Origin: Polyangiaceae bacterium
GTDB lineage: Bacteria > Myxococcota_A > Polyangia > Polyangiales > Polyangiaceae
DNA: 36,089 bases
Assembly: GCA_020846005.1 (NCBI GenBank)
Contig: JADLEQ010000105.1
Span: forward strand, 1-36,089
Direction of reading: 5' to 3'
The notes below the pieces were generated by a model that worked only from the letters and a program-made list of their open reading frames with translations, was not told where the DNA came from and ran no database searches. Positions 1 to 8,103 of this stretch are shown in pieces (positions within the stretch are counted from its first letter, which is position 1; the number at the start of each line of letters is the position of its first letter). The position numbers and the translations under genes were made by a program.

Positions 1-150
1 CCCCGCGCTCCCGCCCGCGCCCGCGCTCCCGCTCGCCCCCGCGCTCCCGCTCGCCCCCGCGCTCCCGCGCGCCCCCGCGCTCCCGCCCGCCCCCGCGCCG
101 CCGCTCCCGCCGGCCCCCGCGCCGCCGCTCCCGCCCGCCCCCGCGTCGTC
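1..150. repeat. GC-only tandem repeat encoding a Gly/Ala/Ser linker
   Basis: The stretch is built of degenerate 12-24 bp units of C-rich sequence (G-rich on the coding minus strand) that keep the frame and encode GAGGSGGA or GSAGA units. The unit lengths are multiples of three, so gain or loss of a unit would change linker length without a frameshift. Confidence 0.7.
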
Positions 151-240
151 CTCCTCGCCGCAGCCCGCGAGCGGGAGCCCGACCAGGGCGCCCGCCGCCA
201 GCGCACCCAGCTCCAAGAACCGCTTCCTCGTCACCTGCAT
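1..240 (-). CDS. Gly/Ala/Ser-rich lipoprotein, N-terminal part only
   Basis: The reverse strand opens with ATG at 240, preceded by a good GGAGG ribosome binding site, and stays open for 80 codons to the window edge. The first 27 residues are a lipoprotein signal: basic start (TRKRF, loosely twin-arginine-like), hydrophobic stretch, and lipobox L24-A-G-C27. After GEEDD the chain is only GAGGSGGA / GSAGA repeats, the flexible linker seen in many myxobacterial surface lipoproteins. The functional domain lies outside the window. It follows the pilY1 operon in the same direction after a 94 bp gap, so it may be cotranscribed or have its own promoter. Function unknown. Confidence 0.75.
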   Translation of the reverse strand, partial: MQVTRKRFLELGALAAGALVGLPLAGCGEEDDAGAGGSGGAGAGGSGGAGAGGSAGARGSAGASGSAGASGSAGAGGSAG

Positions 241-334
241 GGGCCTTACCTCCGCGGGGAGCCTAGCGTCGCCTACCCCGTACCGGAAGCCTCCGCGCGT
301 CTCCTGCGCCCGGCGCGCTCCGGGGCGCGCTGGC

Positions 335-883
335 TCAGCGGTTCTGCTCCGGGTCGACGCCGGCGCCGCCGGGCTGCATGCCGGCGCGCCTCCAGCGCTC
401 TTCGTTGGTGAGGCCGTCCGTCGTCGGGGGCGGCGTCGCGTCCTTCACCACCAGCCGCGTGCGCCCCCGCTCCCGGATCACCTCGATCCGGTAGACCCGG
501 CTCGAGTCCGCGCCGAGCGAGACTCGCGGGAAGACGGTGCGCGCCGCGCCGGCCTCCACGTGGGTGGTGCTGACCCGCGCGCGGACGAAATTCGCGACCG
601 CCTCCGCCTCGACGCTCCCCACCGCGTGCACGGCGTCCGGGAAGCGGCGCTCGACGGTCATCCCCCGCGGGATCGGGAGGCCGAACGCGTCCTGCCCGCT
701 CGCCGCCAGCTCGCCCGGGGCGAGGCGGTCGGGGCTGGCGCCGCTCGCGGCGCCGCTCGCCGTCTCTCGCGCCGTCGGGCCGGGCCCGCCGCTCGGCTGG
801 GCGCCCTCGATCGCGCAGGCGCTGGCGCCGATCACCAGCGCGCCCGCGAGCGCCAGCCGTCGCACGTGCTCCCGGCCGCTCAC
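335..883 (-). CDS. Small lipoprotein coupled to pilY1
   Basis: This 182-residue protein starts at a GTG that overlaps the pilY1 stop (GTGA), so it is probably made by translational coupling. Residues 1-23 form a short lipoprotein signal (VRRLALAGALVIGASAC). Then come an Ala/Ser/Pro/Gly-rich linker and a compact C-terminal region of about 100 residues with alternating hydrophobics (VERRFPDAVHAVGSV, RVYRIEVIRERGRTRLVVKD) ending in a polar tail. I do not recognise a named family. Being last in the minor pilin/PilY1 operon suggests a periplasmic or outer-membrane role in pilus tip assembly; this is inference. The longer open frame upstream is only a shadow of pilY1. Confidence 0.75.
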   Translation of the reverse strand: MSGREHVRRLALAGALVIGASACAIEGAQPSGGPGPTARETASGAASGASPDRLAPGELAASGQDAFGLPIPRGMTVERRFPDAVHAVGSVEAEAVANFVRARVSTTHVEAGAARTVFPRVSLGADSSRVYRIEVIRERGRTRLVVKDATPPPTTDGLTNEERWRRAGMQPGGAGVDPEQNR

Positions 884-3800
884 TCGACGAGCGCCGCCCA
901 AGAGCTCTGCCGCGAGACGCTCGGGGGAGGTGGCAACGTGACCTCGAGGACGCGCGTCGCGCCGCCGGCCACCTGCGTCCCGCCCGACGCGCCGCCGTGC
1001 ATCACCAGGCGGAACTCGCCTGGGTTCACGTTGGTGAGGGACGTGTGGGCCCCGTAGCCGAGGAAGGCATCCGAGAACGACGTGTCCACCTCGTTGCAGC
1101 TCGGGAGCTGGGCGATGCCCACGCCGAAGATCGTGGCTCCCGAGAGGAGCGCGTTCGAGTCGTCGATGTACGCCACCAGGTTGGTGCCGTCCGGGAAGCG
1201 CGGCTGTCCGCCGTCGCCCGGCGTCCCCGCCGTCTCCGGGATCACGTAGTGGAGCCCGTAGATCCTCGCCGAGCCCGCGCTGCACGCGTCGCCCGAGGTG
1301 GGGGGCGCGTAGGTGGAGAAGTAGAGCACCCCGTTGAAGAGGCTCATCGTCCCCGAGACCCGCATCCCGCTCGAGAACGACTCGTACCAGTTCGCCTTCG
1401 ACTTGTAGGCCACGCCGGCGACCGTCTCGGTGAGCGACCAGACGTAGTTGGTGCCGGTCGTCGCCGAGAGATCCTCTTGATCGCCGGTCGAGAAGGCGAC
1501 GGTGATGCGGCCCGTGTCGTCCACGCTGAGGATGGGGGGCGTATTCACCGGCTGCCCGGCGTCGTACGCCGCGCCCGAGTACGCATCGAAGAAGAGCTTC
1601 ATCGTCCAGTCGTCCGGGTCGGGGCTCGACACGTCGACGCGCCACACGCCACCGTCCGCGTCGCCGACGAAGATGCGATCCGCGATCGCGCCCGTCTCGG
1701 CAGGGAACGCCACCGGCTGGCCGGTGATGGGCGAGTCGAGCGGCGCCTTGGTCGCGCCCGAGATCACCACGTCCGGGTCGAGCAGCGGCGCATCCGCCGC
1801 GTTACGCCGGAAGGTCCGCACGATCTCGCCCGTGTCGAGGCGCACGATGGTCAGCGCCCGAGCGCGGCCGATCGTCGTCGGGTCGTAGCAGCGGACCGAG
1901 GCCCGCGCCGCGAACGCAGAGTCCACGGTGGCGGTCGAAGACGCTGCGCGCGCCATCCCTGGCTGGCCGTCGCCGTCGCAGTCGCCGCCCACGGGAGACG
2001 CGAAGCCACCGGGGAGGACCGCCACCGCCACCTCGAGCGGATCGCTGGTCGGCGTCGGCTTGAGGAAGAGCGTCGTGATGAGCGGGGTCGAGCCGCCGCC
2101 GCCGAAGAGCGGCTGCGTGCCGGAGTCCGTGGTGAGCTGCCAGAGGAGGCGAGGTCCCGCGACTGGATCGGTCACGTCGAGCGCGAAGTACCCGGGGAGC
2201 GAGCGGCCGAAGCCCTGCACCAGCGCGGTGCGCCAGAGGTTCGTCCCGGTGCGAGCGGCCGGCGTGTCGCGGTCGAAGGCGTAGGTCGTGAGGCCGCCGT
2301 AGGCGCCGCCGAGGCTCCGCGCGACCACGTCGCGGGTGACCGGCGCGCCGTCGAGCAGGACGGTGTGCGCCGGTGCGGACGTGTCGCCGCCGCTGTACAT
2401 GCTCTGCAGGCGGGGGAGCACGGCGGGAGGCAGGAACGCCCAGAGCTCGTTGTTCTCGAGCGAGTCCACCTTGTCGGTGTCGCCCGGTCGCGGCGCCACG
2501 CGGAAGGCGTGGACGAAGCCGTCCGTCGTCGAGGTGTAGAGCACCATCGGGCGCCCCTTCGGCGCGTTGGCCGCGGCGATCGTCGGGTTGGCCGCGAAGC
2601 GCGCGTACGACTCGTCGCGGAGGAATTCGTTCGGCGTCCCCACGATGCGGGGCGTCGAGTGGAAGATGCCGCCGAGCAGGTTGCAGTCGGTGGCGCCCGG
2701 CACGGCGCAGCGATGATACGAGGTGCCGTTCGACAGCCCGACGAGCCACTGCATGATCCGCGAGCGACACGCGGCGTCCGTCGCCAGGCCGCAGGTGCCC
2801 GCCGTCACGCCTAGCGCGGTCGCCGGCGTCGCCGTGACGAACGTCGACGCGGAGGCGTTGTACGGGGTCCCGACGCGCACGCCGAGGCCGTCCGGATCGG
2901 CGGAGACGAGCGGCCGGATCGTGGCCGACGACGCGGTCGTGGCGTGGACCGAGAAGAACCGCCGCGCCGCGCCGCTGCCCGAGTCGAGGTTGGCGGCGAA
3001 GTCGTCCCCCGCCGTCGGATCGACCGGCTGCAGCTCGGGGTTCACGGTGGGGGGCGAGGTCGAGTTGTCCGTGACGCAGATGAACCGCTGGCGCTCGAGC
3101 GCGCCGTTCCACACGGAGAACTTGTTCGGCTGGAACGAGCTCAAGAAGCGGAACGAGCCGCCGAACGGGTCCCGAACGCCGCCCGCCGCGCCGAACACGG
3201 GGACCGTGCGGCTGGTCGTCGTCGAGCTGATCTGGGCGAGGATGGCGTTCAGCGCCGCGCGGAGCCCCGGGAGATCGTTGGCGAAGTGCGCGCGGGTGGT
3301 GCCGCCGTTGTACGCGATGCGGTTCAGCGTGCAGCAGGCTTGGAGCTTGCTCTCGTTCGGGTGCTGGGCGCACAGGCCGGTCGGCTGCTCCAGATCGGCC
3401 TGCGTGAGGGTCGTGCAGTCGACCGTCGTCGGGCCCGGCAGGGTGATGTTGGTGAGCGCGAACCCGACGACGAACGTCTTCACCGCGCCGGAGGTCTGCG
3501 TGGCCAGATCGAGCGCCGTGTCCTCGGGCTTCTCGTAGGGGCACTCGTCGACGGTGCCGCCGTCGACGCTCGCGCCCTCGCAGTACGGCCGAAGATCGAG
3601 GTTCGGCTGGCCGTCGGACAACAGGATGATGAAGTTCTCCCGGCACCCGCCCTGGACCTTGGGATCCGAGCGCGGGCTGACCGCCCAGGTACCCCGGGGA
3701 TCGGTCGCGGTGTCGTCGAACAGGTAGGACCGCGCGTCGTCGAGCATCCCCGCGATGGGGGTAGCGCCATATGGCCGGCTCTGGAGGAGCACCCGCTGGA

Positions 3801-4662
3801 CCTCGTCGTTGCGGCCGGAGGCGTTCGGCGCCTCGCTCGGGTCGCCGAACGTCACCATCCGGCCCTCCCAGGGCGGCGCGCCCGCGTTACGGCCGCCGAC
3901 CTCCATGGCCTGAGCCGGGTCCGTGCAGCCGACGGGGCGGCCGGTGGCCGAAGCGCCGACGAAATAGCTCCACGTCCCGCGGCTCCCGGCGGAGTAGTTC
4001 GGCGATGACGCCGACGCGTACCCCACCGAAGCGTCGGTGTGCGTGTCGAAGGTCATCAGCCCGAACCGCACCCGCGTGCTGTACGTGTCGATGAGGCCGT
4101 CCGCCCACTGCGCCGAGCTCCCCTGCATGTTGAACCAGGTGCCGGTACACTCCGCACCCGCGCTGGGGAAGGCGCCCGTGTAGTTCCACGCCCACGCCTT
4201 GAAGGAGGCCGCGGGGAAGTCGAAGACGCTGCCGGTGACCGCCGCCGGGAGACTCCCGGCGCCCGGCCCGCACCCCGTGGAGCCGCTCAGCGGCCGGTGA
4301 TATGGTACCGGGTAGCGGTAATCCGGGGGGGCGGCGCCGGAGAGCCCGTAGGTCACGTACTCGTCCTGGAACCGCCCGCCCGCGCGGGGCAGCGCGTGGC
4401 AGCTGTAGTCCTTGATCGAGCCGGTCAGCACCTCCAGGAGCTCGACCCAGCGGCTCTTCTCGCTGCCGGCCACGCCGGGGGTGCAGACTGGCGTCGAGTC
4501 CGAGCCGGACTTGTACTCCATCGAGCCGGAGGAATCGACGAGCAGCAGGACGTTGGGCGGCGGCGGATCCACGTCCGTCTGCGCGCTGGCGTGGCCGGTG
4601 AACACCCAGCCCGCCAGCGCCGCGCTGCCGCCGACCAGGATTCGAGGGAGGGGGTTCTTCAT
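880..4662 (-). CDS. pilY1: PilY1-like type IV pilus tip adhesin
   Basis: This 1260-residue secreted protein has a signal peptide ending near residue 28 (HASA-QTD). A VWA domain follows, with MIDAS motif D43-S-S-G-S47 and a later LLSDGQPN strand near 347. From about 660 comes a PilY1-type beta-propeller, recognised by HSTPRIVG, LYTSTTDGFVHAFR, ELWAFLPPAVLPRL, HTVLLDGAPVTRD and DADGGVWRVD. DCDGDG at 894-899 resembles a calcium-binding loop. Cysteines are numerous, as expected for an extracytoplasmic protein. In known systems PilY1 caps the pilus with the minor pilins and promotes extension and adhesion. It lies 16 bp after pilX in the same operon. Length is within the family range. Confidence 0.93.
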   Translation of the reverse strand: MKNPLPRILVGGSAALAGWVFTGHASAQTDVDPPPPNVLLLVDSSGSMEYKSGSDSTPVCTPGVAGSEKSRWVELLEVLTGSIKDYSCHALPRAGGRFQDEYVTYGLSGAAPPDYRYPVPYHRPLSGSTGCGPGAGSLPAAVTGSVFDFPAASFKAWAWNYTGAFPSAGAECTGTWFNMQGSSAQWADGLIDTYSTRVRFGLMTFDTHTDASVGYASASSPNYSAGSRGTWSYFVGASATGRPVGCTDPAQAMEVGGRNAGAPPWEGRMVTFGDPSEAPNASGRNDEVQRVLLQSRPYGATPIAGMLDDARSYLFDDTATDPRGTWAVSPRSDPKVQGGCRENFIILLSDGQPNLDLRPYCEGASVDGGTVDECPYEKPEDTALDLATQTSGAVKTFVVGFALTNITLPGPTTVDCTTLTQADLEQPTGLCAQHPNESKLQACCTLNRIAYNGGTTRAHFANDLPGLRAALNAILAQISSTTTSRTVPVFGAAGGVRDPFGGSFRFLSSFQPNKFSVWNGALERQRFICVTDNSTSPPTVNPELQPVDPTAGDDFAANLDSGSGAARRFFSVHATTASSATIRPLVSADPDGLGVRVGTPYNASASTFVTATPATALGVTAGTCGLATDAACRSRIMQWLVGLSNGTSYHRCAVPGATDCNLLGGIFHSTPRIVGTPNEFLRDESYARFAANPTIAAANAPKGRPMVLYTSTTDGFVHAFRVAPRPGDTDKVDSLENNELWAFLPPAVLPRLQSMYSGGDTSAPAHTVLLDGAPVTRDVVARSLGGAYGGLTTYAFDRDTPAARTGTNLWRTALVQGFGRSLPGYFALDVTDPVAGPRLLWQLTTDSGTQPLFGGGGSTPLITTLFLKPTPTSDPLEVAVAVLPGGFASPVGGDCDGDGQPGMARAASSTATVDSAFAARASVRCYDPTTIGRARALTIVRLDTGEIVRTFRRNAADAPLLDPDVVISGATKAPLDSPITGQPVAFPAETGAIADRIFVGDADGGVWRVDVSSPDPDDWTMKLFFDAYSGAAYDAGQPVNTPPILSVDDTGRITVAFSTGDQEDLSATTGTNYVWSLTETVAGVAYKSKANWYESFSSGMRVSGTMSLFNGVLYFSTYAPPTSGDACSAGSARIYGLHYVIPETAGTPGDGGQPRFPDGTNLVAYIDDSNALLSGATIFGVGIAQLPSCNEVDTSFSDAFLGYGAHTSLTNVNPGEFRLVMHGGASGGTQVAGGATRVLEVTLPPPPSVSRQSSWAALVE

Positions 4663-4678
4663 GGGAGGCTCGTCGCGG

Positions 4679-5332
4679 TTAGCGGGGGAGGGGACCCACG
4701 GTGACGTGGGCCCGGAGGGTCTGTACGCCGACGGTGCGGGTGGTGGCTTCGGTGCAGGTCGAGTTGTCGCCGAAGGTCGCGTTCGGGCGCACCTGGCCCA
4801 TCGCGGTGAGCGTCAGCTCCAGGTAGCGGAAGGTCGTCCCCGTGCCGCCCACGTCCGTCCCCGCGACGGGCCGATCGGCGGGCCCGGGGTCGGTGAGCTC
4901 CACCACGAAATTGCCGTCGATCGGATCTCCGTAGGCGACCGTCGAGAGGCTGTCCGTGAGCAGCGTCCCCCCGACGGAGGCGACGCGCTGGTCGAGCTCG
5001 CCCTTGTAGAGCTTGTAACAGGCGGGCTTCACGCCCGCGACGATCTGCGGCTGGTCCTTCGTGGCGACGCAGTCGTCCGGCGTGGTCGACCCGAGCTGCT
5101 CGACGTAGGCGCTCCCGGCGCCCGAGCCGAGCTCGGCCATCGTCGTCACGGCGCCGAGCTCCGCGACGTACTGCGTCTGCACCGCCTGCCGCGCGTACCC
5201 GGCGCCCGCGGTGACGATGCTCGTCGAGCGCGCCGCGAACACGCCGACCGCGGACAGGAGCATCACCGCGAGGACGACGACGAAGACCGCCGCGCCGCGT
5301 TGCTCGCGCCGGCGAGCCGCTCGCCTCACCAT
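4679..5332 (-). CDS. pilX: PilX-like minor pilin
   Basis: This protein of 217 residues has an N-terminal basic segment (RRAARRREQRG) followed directly by one hydrophobic helix (AAVFVVVLAVMLLSAVGVFAA). This is the PilX layout, which lacks the classical G-FTLVE processing site. The rest is a polar domain with few cysteines, typical of a pilin head. ATG at 5332 lies 7 bp inside the end of pilW. Gene order pilV-pilW-pilX-pilY1 matches minor pilin operons of other bacteria, and that order supports the call more than the sequence does. Expected role: part of the priming complex at the pilus tip. Confidence 0.82.
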   Translation of the reverse strand: MVRRAARRREQRGAAVFVVVLAVMLLSAVGVFAARSTSIVTAGAGYARQAVQTQYVAELGAVTTMAELGSGAGSAYVEQLGSTTPDDCVATKDQPQIVAGVKPACYKLYKGELDQRVASVGGTLLTDSLSTVAYGDPIDGNFVVELTDPGPADRPVAGTDVGGTGTTFRYLELTLTAMGQVRPNATFGDNSTCTEATTRTVGVQTLRAHVTVGPLPR

Positions 5333-6579
5333 GTCACCCCCGAGTGGTTGCGGAGCGCCACGTCGGCCTGGAAGGTGCGGACCCTCGCGTAGGGCCCCGC
5401 CCCGGCGGCGCCGAGGGCGACCCGGTAGAGGCGGGTGCCGTCGTCGTGGGGACCCGGGCGGTCCGGAGCGCGGGTACGGACGGCGAGCCTCGCGCGGACG
5501 CCGCGCACGCGCTGGGTCGCCGGGGTCGCCGAGGTCCCGCCGAAATCACCGAACGAGAGCGACGTGCCCGCCTCGCAGCCCACCCCGTTCGTGCACCGCA
5601 GGTGGGTCAACACGGGATCGACGCCCGAGGTGCCGAGCGTGTCCACGACCGTGAGGCCGAGATCGAGATCCACGGTGTACTCCGCCACGAGCTCCTCGGT
5701 GCCTGCGATCGCCGCCGAGTCCACCGTGGACGTGGCGGTGAGCTCGCCCCGGACCAGCTCCGTCCGGTCGGTGTCGAACCCGGGGACGACGGCGTAGGCG
5801 TCGTCGAGCTGGTCGTAGGCGGCGGTGGCAGCGATCGGGCGCACGTCGTAGCGGATGAAGTTCACCACGTTCGCGAGCGCGCCGACCTCGTTCACGTGGA
5901 GGCCGCACGTCGTCCCCGACGCCCGGAAGGTGAGCGGGATGGAGTCCTTGAGGACGACGTACGGCGCCGTCGCGCTCCACACCGCTGTGGAGATGATGCC
6001 GAAGTGGGTGCGGCCGGTGCGGTCGATGATGCGCATCCCGCGGTCCGTCCCGAAGACCGCCTGGAGCGTCTCGTTGGACGAGATGCCCGCCCGCGCGATG
6101 GGTCCGCTGTTCGGCTGGAGGTAGACCCGATACGTGGTCCCGCTCACCTCCACCGTGGTGATGGGGAACTGCTCGCCCGACGCGAAGCTGCCCGCGAGGA
6201 CGACGCGGTCCGGCGCGAGGTTGTTCGCGGTGAGCGTCGGGTTCGTCGCCGAGCCGCCGTCGACGACCTTGAGGCTCGTGAGCTGCTCGAGGAGGCCGTC
6301 CGCCCAGGTCGCGGGCGCGTAGCCGCAGACCGACGGGTCGCTCCGCACGTTCGGCGAGCTGAGGAACCCGGCGCGGGCGAGATCGAGGCGTAGCCGCTGG
6401 AAGCCGACGAGCCCCGAGAACGTCGCCGTCGCCAGCCGCGACTCGCGCTGGTGGAAGGTCGTCCCCTCTCGGGCGAGCGAGAAGACCGCGACGGCCACGA
6501 ACAGCCCGCCCGTCAGCGCCACCATGAGCTCGACGAGCGTGAAGCCGCGGGCGCGGTCGTAGCGGAGGGGGGGACGCAT
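5326..6579 (-). CDS. pilW: PilW-like minor pilin
   Basis: This protein of 417 residues has a type IV prepilin leader RARG12|F13-TLVE17, with the conserved Glu at +5, and a hydrophobic helix to about residue 33. The large C-terminal domain fits PilW, the biggest of the minor pilins. The start ATG at 6579 shares one base with the stop of the upstream gene (TGATG). In-frame sequence upstream of this ATG overlaps pilV and is not part of the gene. Predicted to be processed by PilD and inserted in the inner membrane before pilus assembly. Confidence 0.88.
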   Translation of the reverse strand: MRPPLRYDRARGFTLVELMVALTGGLFVAVAVFSLAREGTTFHQRESRLATATFSGLVGFQRLRLDLARAGFLSSPNVRSDPSVCGYAPATWADGLLEQLTSLKVVDGGSATNPTLTANNLAPDRVVLAGSFASGEQFPITTVEVSGTTYRVYLQPNSGPIARAGISSNETLQAVFGTDRGMRIIDRTGRTHFGIISTAVWSATAPYVVLKDSIPLTFRASGTTCGLHVNEVGALANVVNFIRYDVRPIAATAAYDQLDDAYAVVPGFDTDRTELVRGELTATSTVDSAAIAGTEELVAEYTVDLDLGLTVVDTLGTSGVDPVLTHLRCTNGVGCEAGTSLSFGDFGGTSATPATQRVRGVRARLAVRTRAPDRPGPHDDGTRLYRVALGAAGAGPYARVRTFQADVALRNHSGVTW

Positions 6580-7223
6580 CAGGGGGCCGTGTTCTGCCGG
6601 ATGGCGCTCGCCTTGTGGACGAAATAGTAGGAGCCCGCGGTGGTGCCGACGCTGGCCGCGGCGATCGACGCGTCGCACACCGGCTTGGTCGCGTCCACGC
6701 CCCCCGCGCCGCCCTCGCGGAGCCAGAAGACGCGGACCTCGGCGCGGACCACGCCGTTGCCGGACATCAGCGTGTCGTCGCGATAGAGCCAGCTCAGCCG
6801 CAGGTGGGTGCAGAACACGGCGTCGCCCATGTCGGCGTCCGCGACCGGGTTGCCGAGCGGATCGAAGCCGGGGCCCATGCGCAGCGGTGTCGACGAGTGG
6901 GGCCGCCACCAGATGCCGTTCCCGCCGCCGGGGTTGCCGCCGGTGCACGCCGCGTTCACGCCGCACAGCCACGTGGTGTCTGCGAGATCGGAGGTCGTCC
7001 GCCGAGGGGAGGGGTGGTTCCACGAGGCGGCGTCGGCGACGAGCTTCTCCTCCCAGGCCTGCGCGATCGCGGTGGCGATGGCGACGTTGCGCGCGTGACG
7101 GTTCGCGGCCGAGGTCACCTTGTGCAGCGCGATGACGCCCGTCACGCCGATCGCGAGGATGGCGACCGCCATCATGAGCTCGACGATGCTGTAGCCCCGG
7201 AGGGGCGCGCGCCGGCGGCTCAT
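6579..7223 (-). CDS. pilV: PilV-like minor pilin
   Basis: This protein of 214 residues has prepilin leader APLRG10|Y-SIVELMMAVAILAIGVTGV, the usual PilV pattern (Y or M-like residue, then S/T-hydrophobic-E). The body contains AIAQAWEEKLV and a few cysteines. ATG at 7223 overlaps the stop of the fimT-like gene as ATGA, which fixes the start; an upstream in-frame extension exists but lies within that gene. Predicted tip-complex minor pilin. Confidence 0.88.
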   Translation of the reverse strand: MSRRRAPLRGYSIVELMMAVAILAIGVTGVIALHKVTSAANRHARNVAIATAIAQAWEEKLVADAASWNHPSPRRTTSDLADTTWLCGVNAACTGGNPGGGNGIWWRPHSSTPLRMGPGFDPLGNPVADADMGDAVFCTHLRLSWLYRDDTLMSGNGVVRAEVRVFWLREGGAGGVDATKPVCDASIAAASVGTTAGSYYFVHKASAIRQNTAP

Positions 7224-7924
7224 CCGGCACCTCCGATCCGTGCCGCGCCGTTCGGCGGCAGGAACACCCACCGCGTCAGGCCGACCGGGTTGTTCGAGGT
7301 GTCGTGGCGGTACACGGACGCGCGCGCGAGCCCGCCCGCGGGGAGCCACGCGCCCACCGCCCCCAATCGCCAGAAGCTCCTGCCGAGGGGCGTGTAACAG
7401 ATGTCGAGATCGGAGTCGTCGGTCGCGGTGCCCGAGCCGTCGTAGGGGCGGTACATCCGGACGCGGAGGGCGTCGAACGTCTGGTTGTTCGACGGCACGA
7501 ACAGGTTGATCACCGTGGAGTCGGTGTCATCCCACAGGGGCGCGGTGCAGCTCGAGGCCGGCAGCGGCGCGCACGTGGCGCCCGCCACGGCCGCGCCCTG
7601 CATCGCCTCGCGCACCTGGAACGCGCCGGCGGAGTCCGTCGCCTTGGAGAAGCGGACCATCACCGCGCTGCCGCGACCGAGCGCCCGCATCCGGGCGTCC
7701 CGGAACAGGTTGGTCACGCGGTTCGTCGCCTCGAGCGTCCGCGCGTTGCGCATCCTCGTCCGCAGCGAAGGCACCGCGATCACCGCGAGCGCGGAGATGA
7801 TGATCACCACGACCATCAGCTCGATCAGCGTGAAGCCTCGCGCCGAGCGACGCGCTGCGTCGAAGCCGGGACGGCGCCCCGCCGGCGTGGTGACCGGCGA
7901 GGAGGGCGAGCGAGGGATCCGCAT
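7220..7924 (-). CDS. fimT: FimT/FimU/GspH-type pseudopilin, first gene of the operon
   Basis: This protein of 234 residues has prepilin site ARG30|F31-TLIE35-LMVVVIIISALAVIAVPSL and a GspH/FimT-like head with several cysteines. The 29-residue leader is unusually long, but no other in-frame ATG/GTG/TTG occurs between the ATG at 7924 and the processing site. It opens the minor pilin operon; pilV follows with an ATGA overlap. A sigma-54-like promoter ends only about 12 bp upstream of the start, implying an almost leaderless transcript. It could equally be named fimU or gspH. Confidence 0.88.
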   Translation of the reverse strand: MRIPRSPSSPVTTPAGRRPGFDAARRSARGFTLIELMVVVIIISALAVIAVPSLRTRMRNARTLEATNRVTNLFRDARMRALGRGSAVMVRFSKATDSAGAFQVREAMQGAAVAGATCAPLPASSCTAPLWDDTDSTVINLFVPSNNQTFDALRVRMYRPYDGSGTATDDSDLDICYTPLGRSFWRLGAVGAWLPAGGLARASVYRHDTSNNPVGLTRWVFLPPNGAARIGGAG

Positions 7925-7936
7925 CCGACCCCGCAG

Positions 7937-7952
7937 AGCAAGCGCCGTGCCG
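7937..7952 (-). promoter_or_regulatory. Sigma-54 (-24/-12) promoter of the minor pilin operon
   Basis: On the minus strand this reads CGGCACG-GCGC-TTGCT. It matches the sigma-54 consensus TGGCACR-N4-TTGCW at every specified position except the first T, with the required GG-N10-GC spacing. The predicted transcription start (about 12 bp after the -12 GC) falls near 7926, next to the fimT ATG at 7924. The main pilin gene pilA of Myxococcus xanthus is known to be sigma-54/PilR dependent, so the placement makes biological sense. Confidence 0.7.
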
Positions 7953-8015
7953 GCCGCCGCTCAGGCTGGAGGGCGGTTGCGCGCGGGAAATCGGCCAGGA
8001 ACCGCGGGACGCACG

Positions 8016-8046
8016 GCAAGGATTGCAACACTCTGCAAGGGTTGCA
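8016..8046. promoter_or_regulatory. Paired inverted repeats, probable enhancer-binding-protein sites
   Basis: Two dyads lie 19 bp centre to centre: GCAA-GGA-TTGC (8016-8026) and TGCAA-GGG-TTGCA (8034-8046). Their inner arms also form TTGCA-N6-TGCAA. Relative to the predicted pilin-operon start near 7926 they sit at about -95 and -114, the usual distance for NtrC/PilR-type activators of sigma-54. They could alternatively be an operator for the divergent lipoprotein gene at 8104. Confidence 0.5.
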
Positions 8047-8103
8047 TAGCCGGATGAAACTGCGCGCCCGTACAGCGTCTTGCGGCGCGTCGGGGGCGAG
8101 GTC

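Noticed and set aside
1-150. CRISPR-like or other spaced repeats
   Set aside because: The repeats are contiguous, in frame and code for a Gly-rich linker; no spacers. The same applies to 11672-11743 and 18421-18636.
997-2814. 605-codon plus-strand open frame opposite pilY1
   Set aside because: Arg/Val/Gly-rich with no motif; a typical high-GC antisense shadow of a clearly real gene.
8014-8030. Plus-strand sigma-54 promoter for the lipoprotein at 8104 (GGCAAGGATTGC)
   Set aside because: GG to GC spacing is 8, not 10; it reads better as a dyad.
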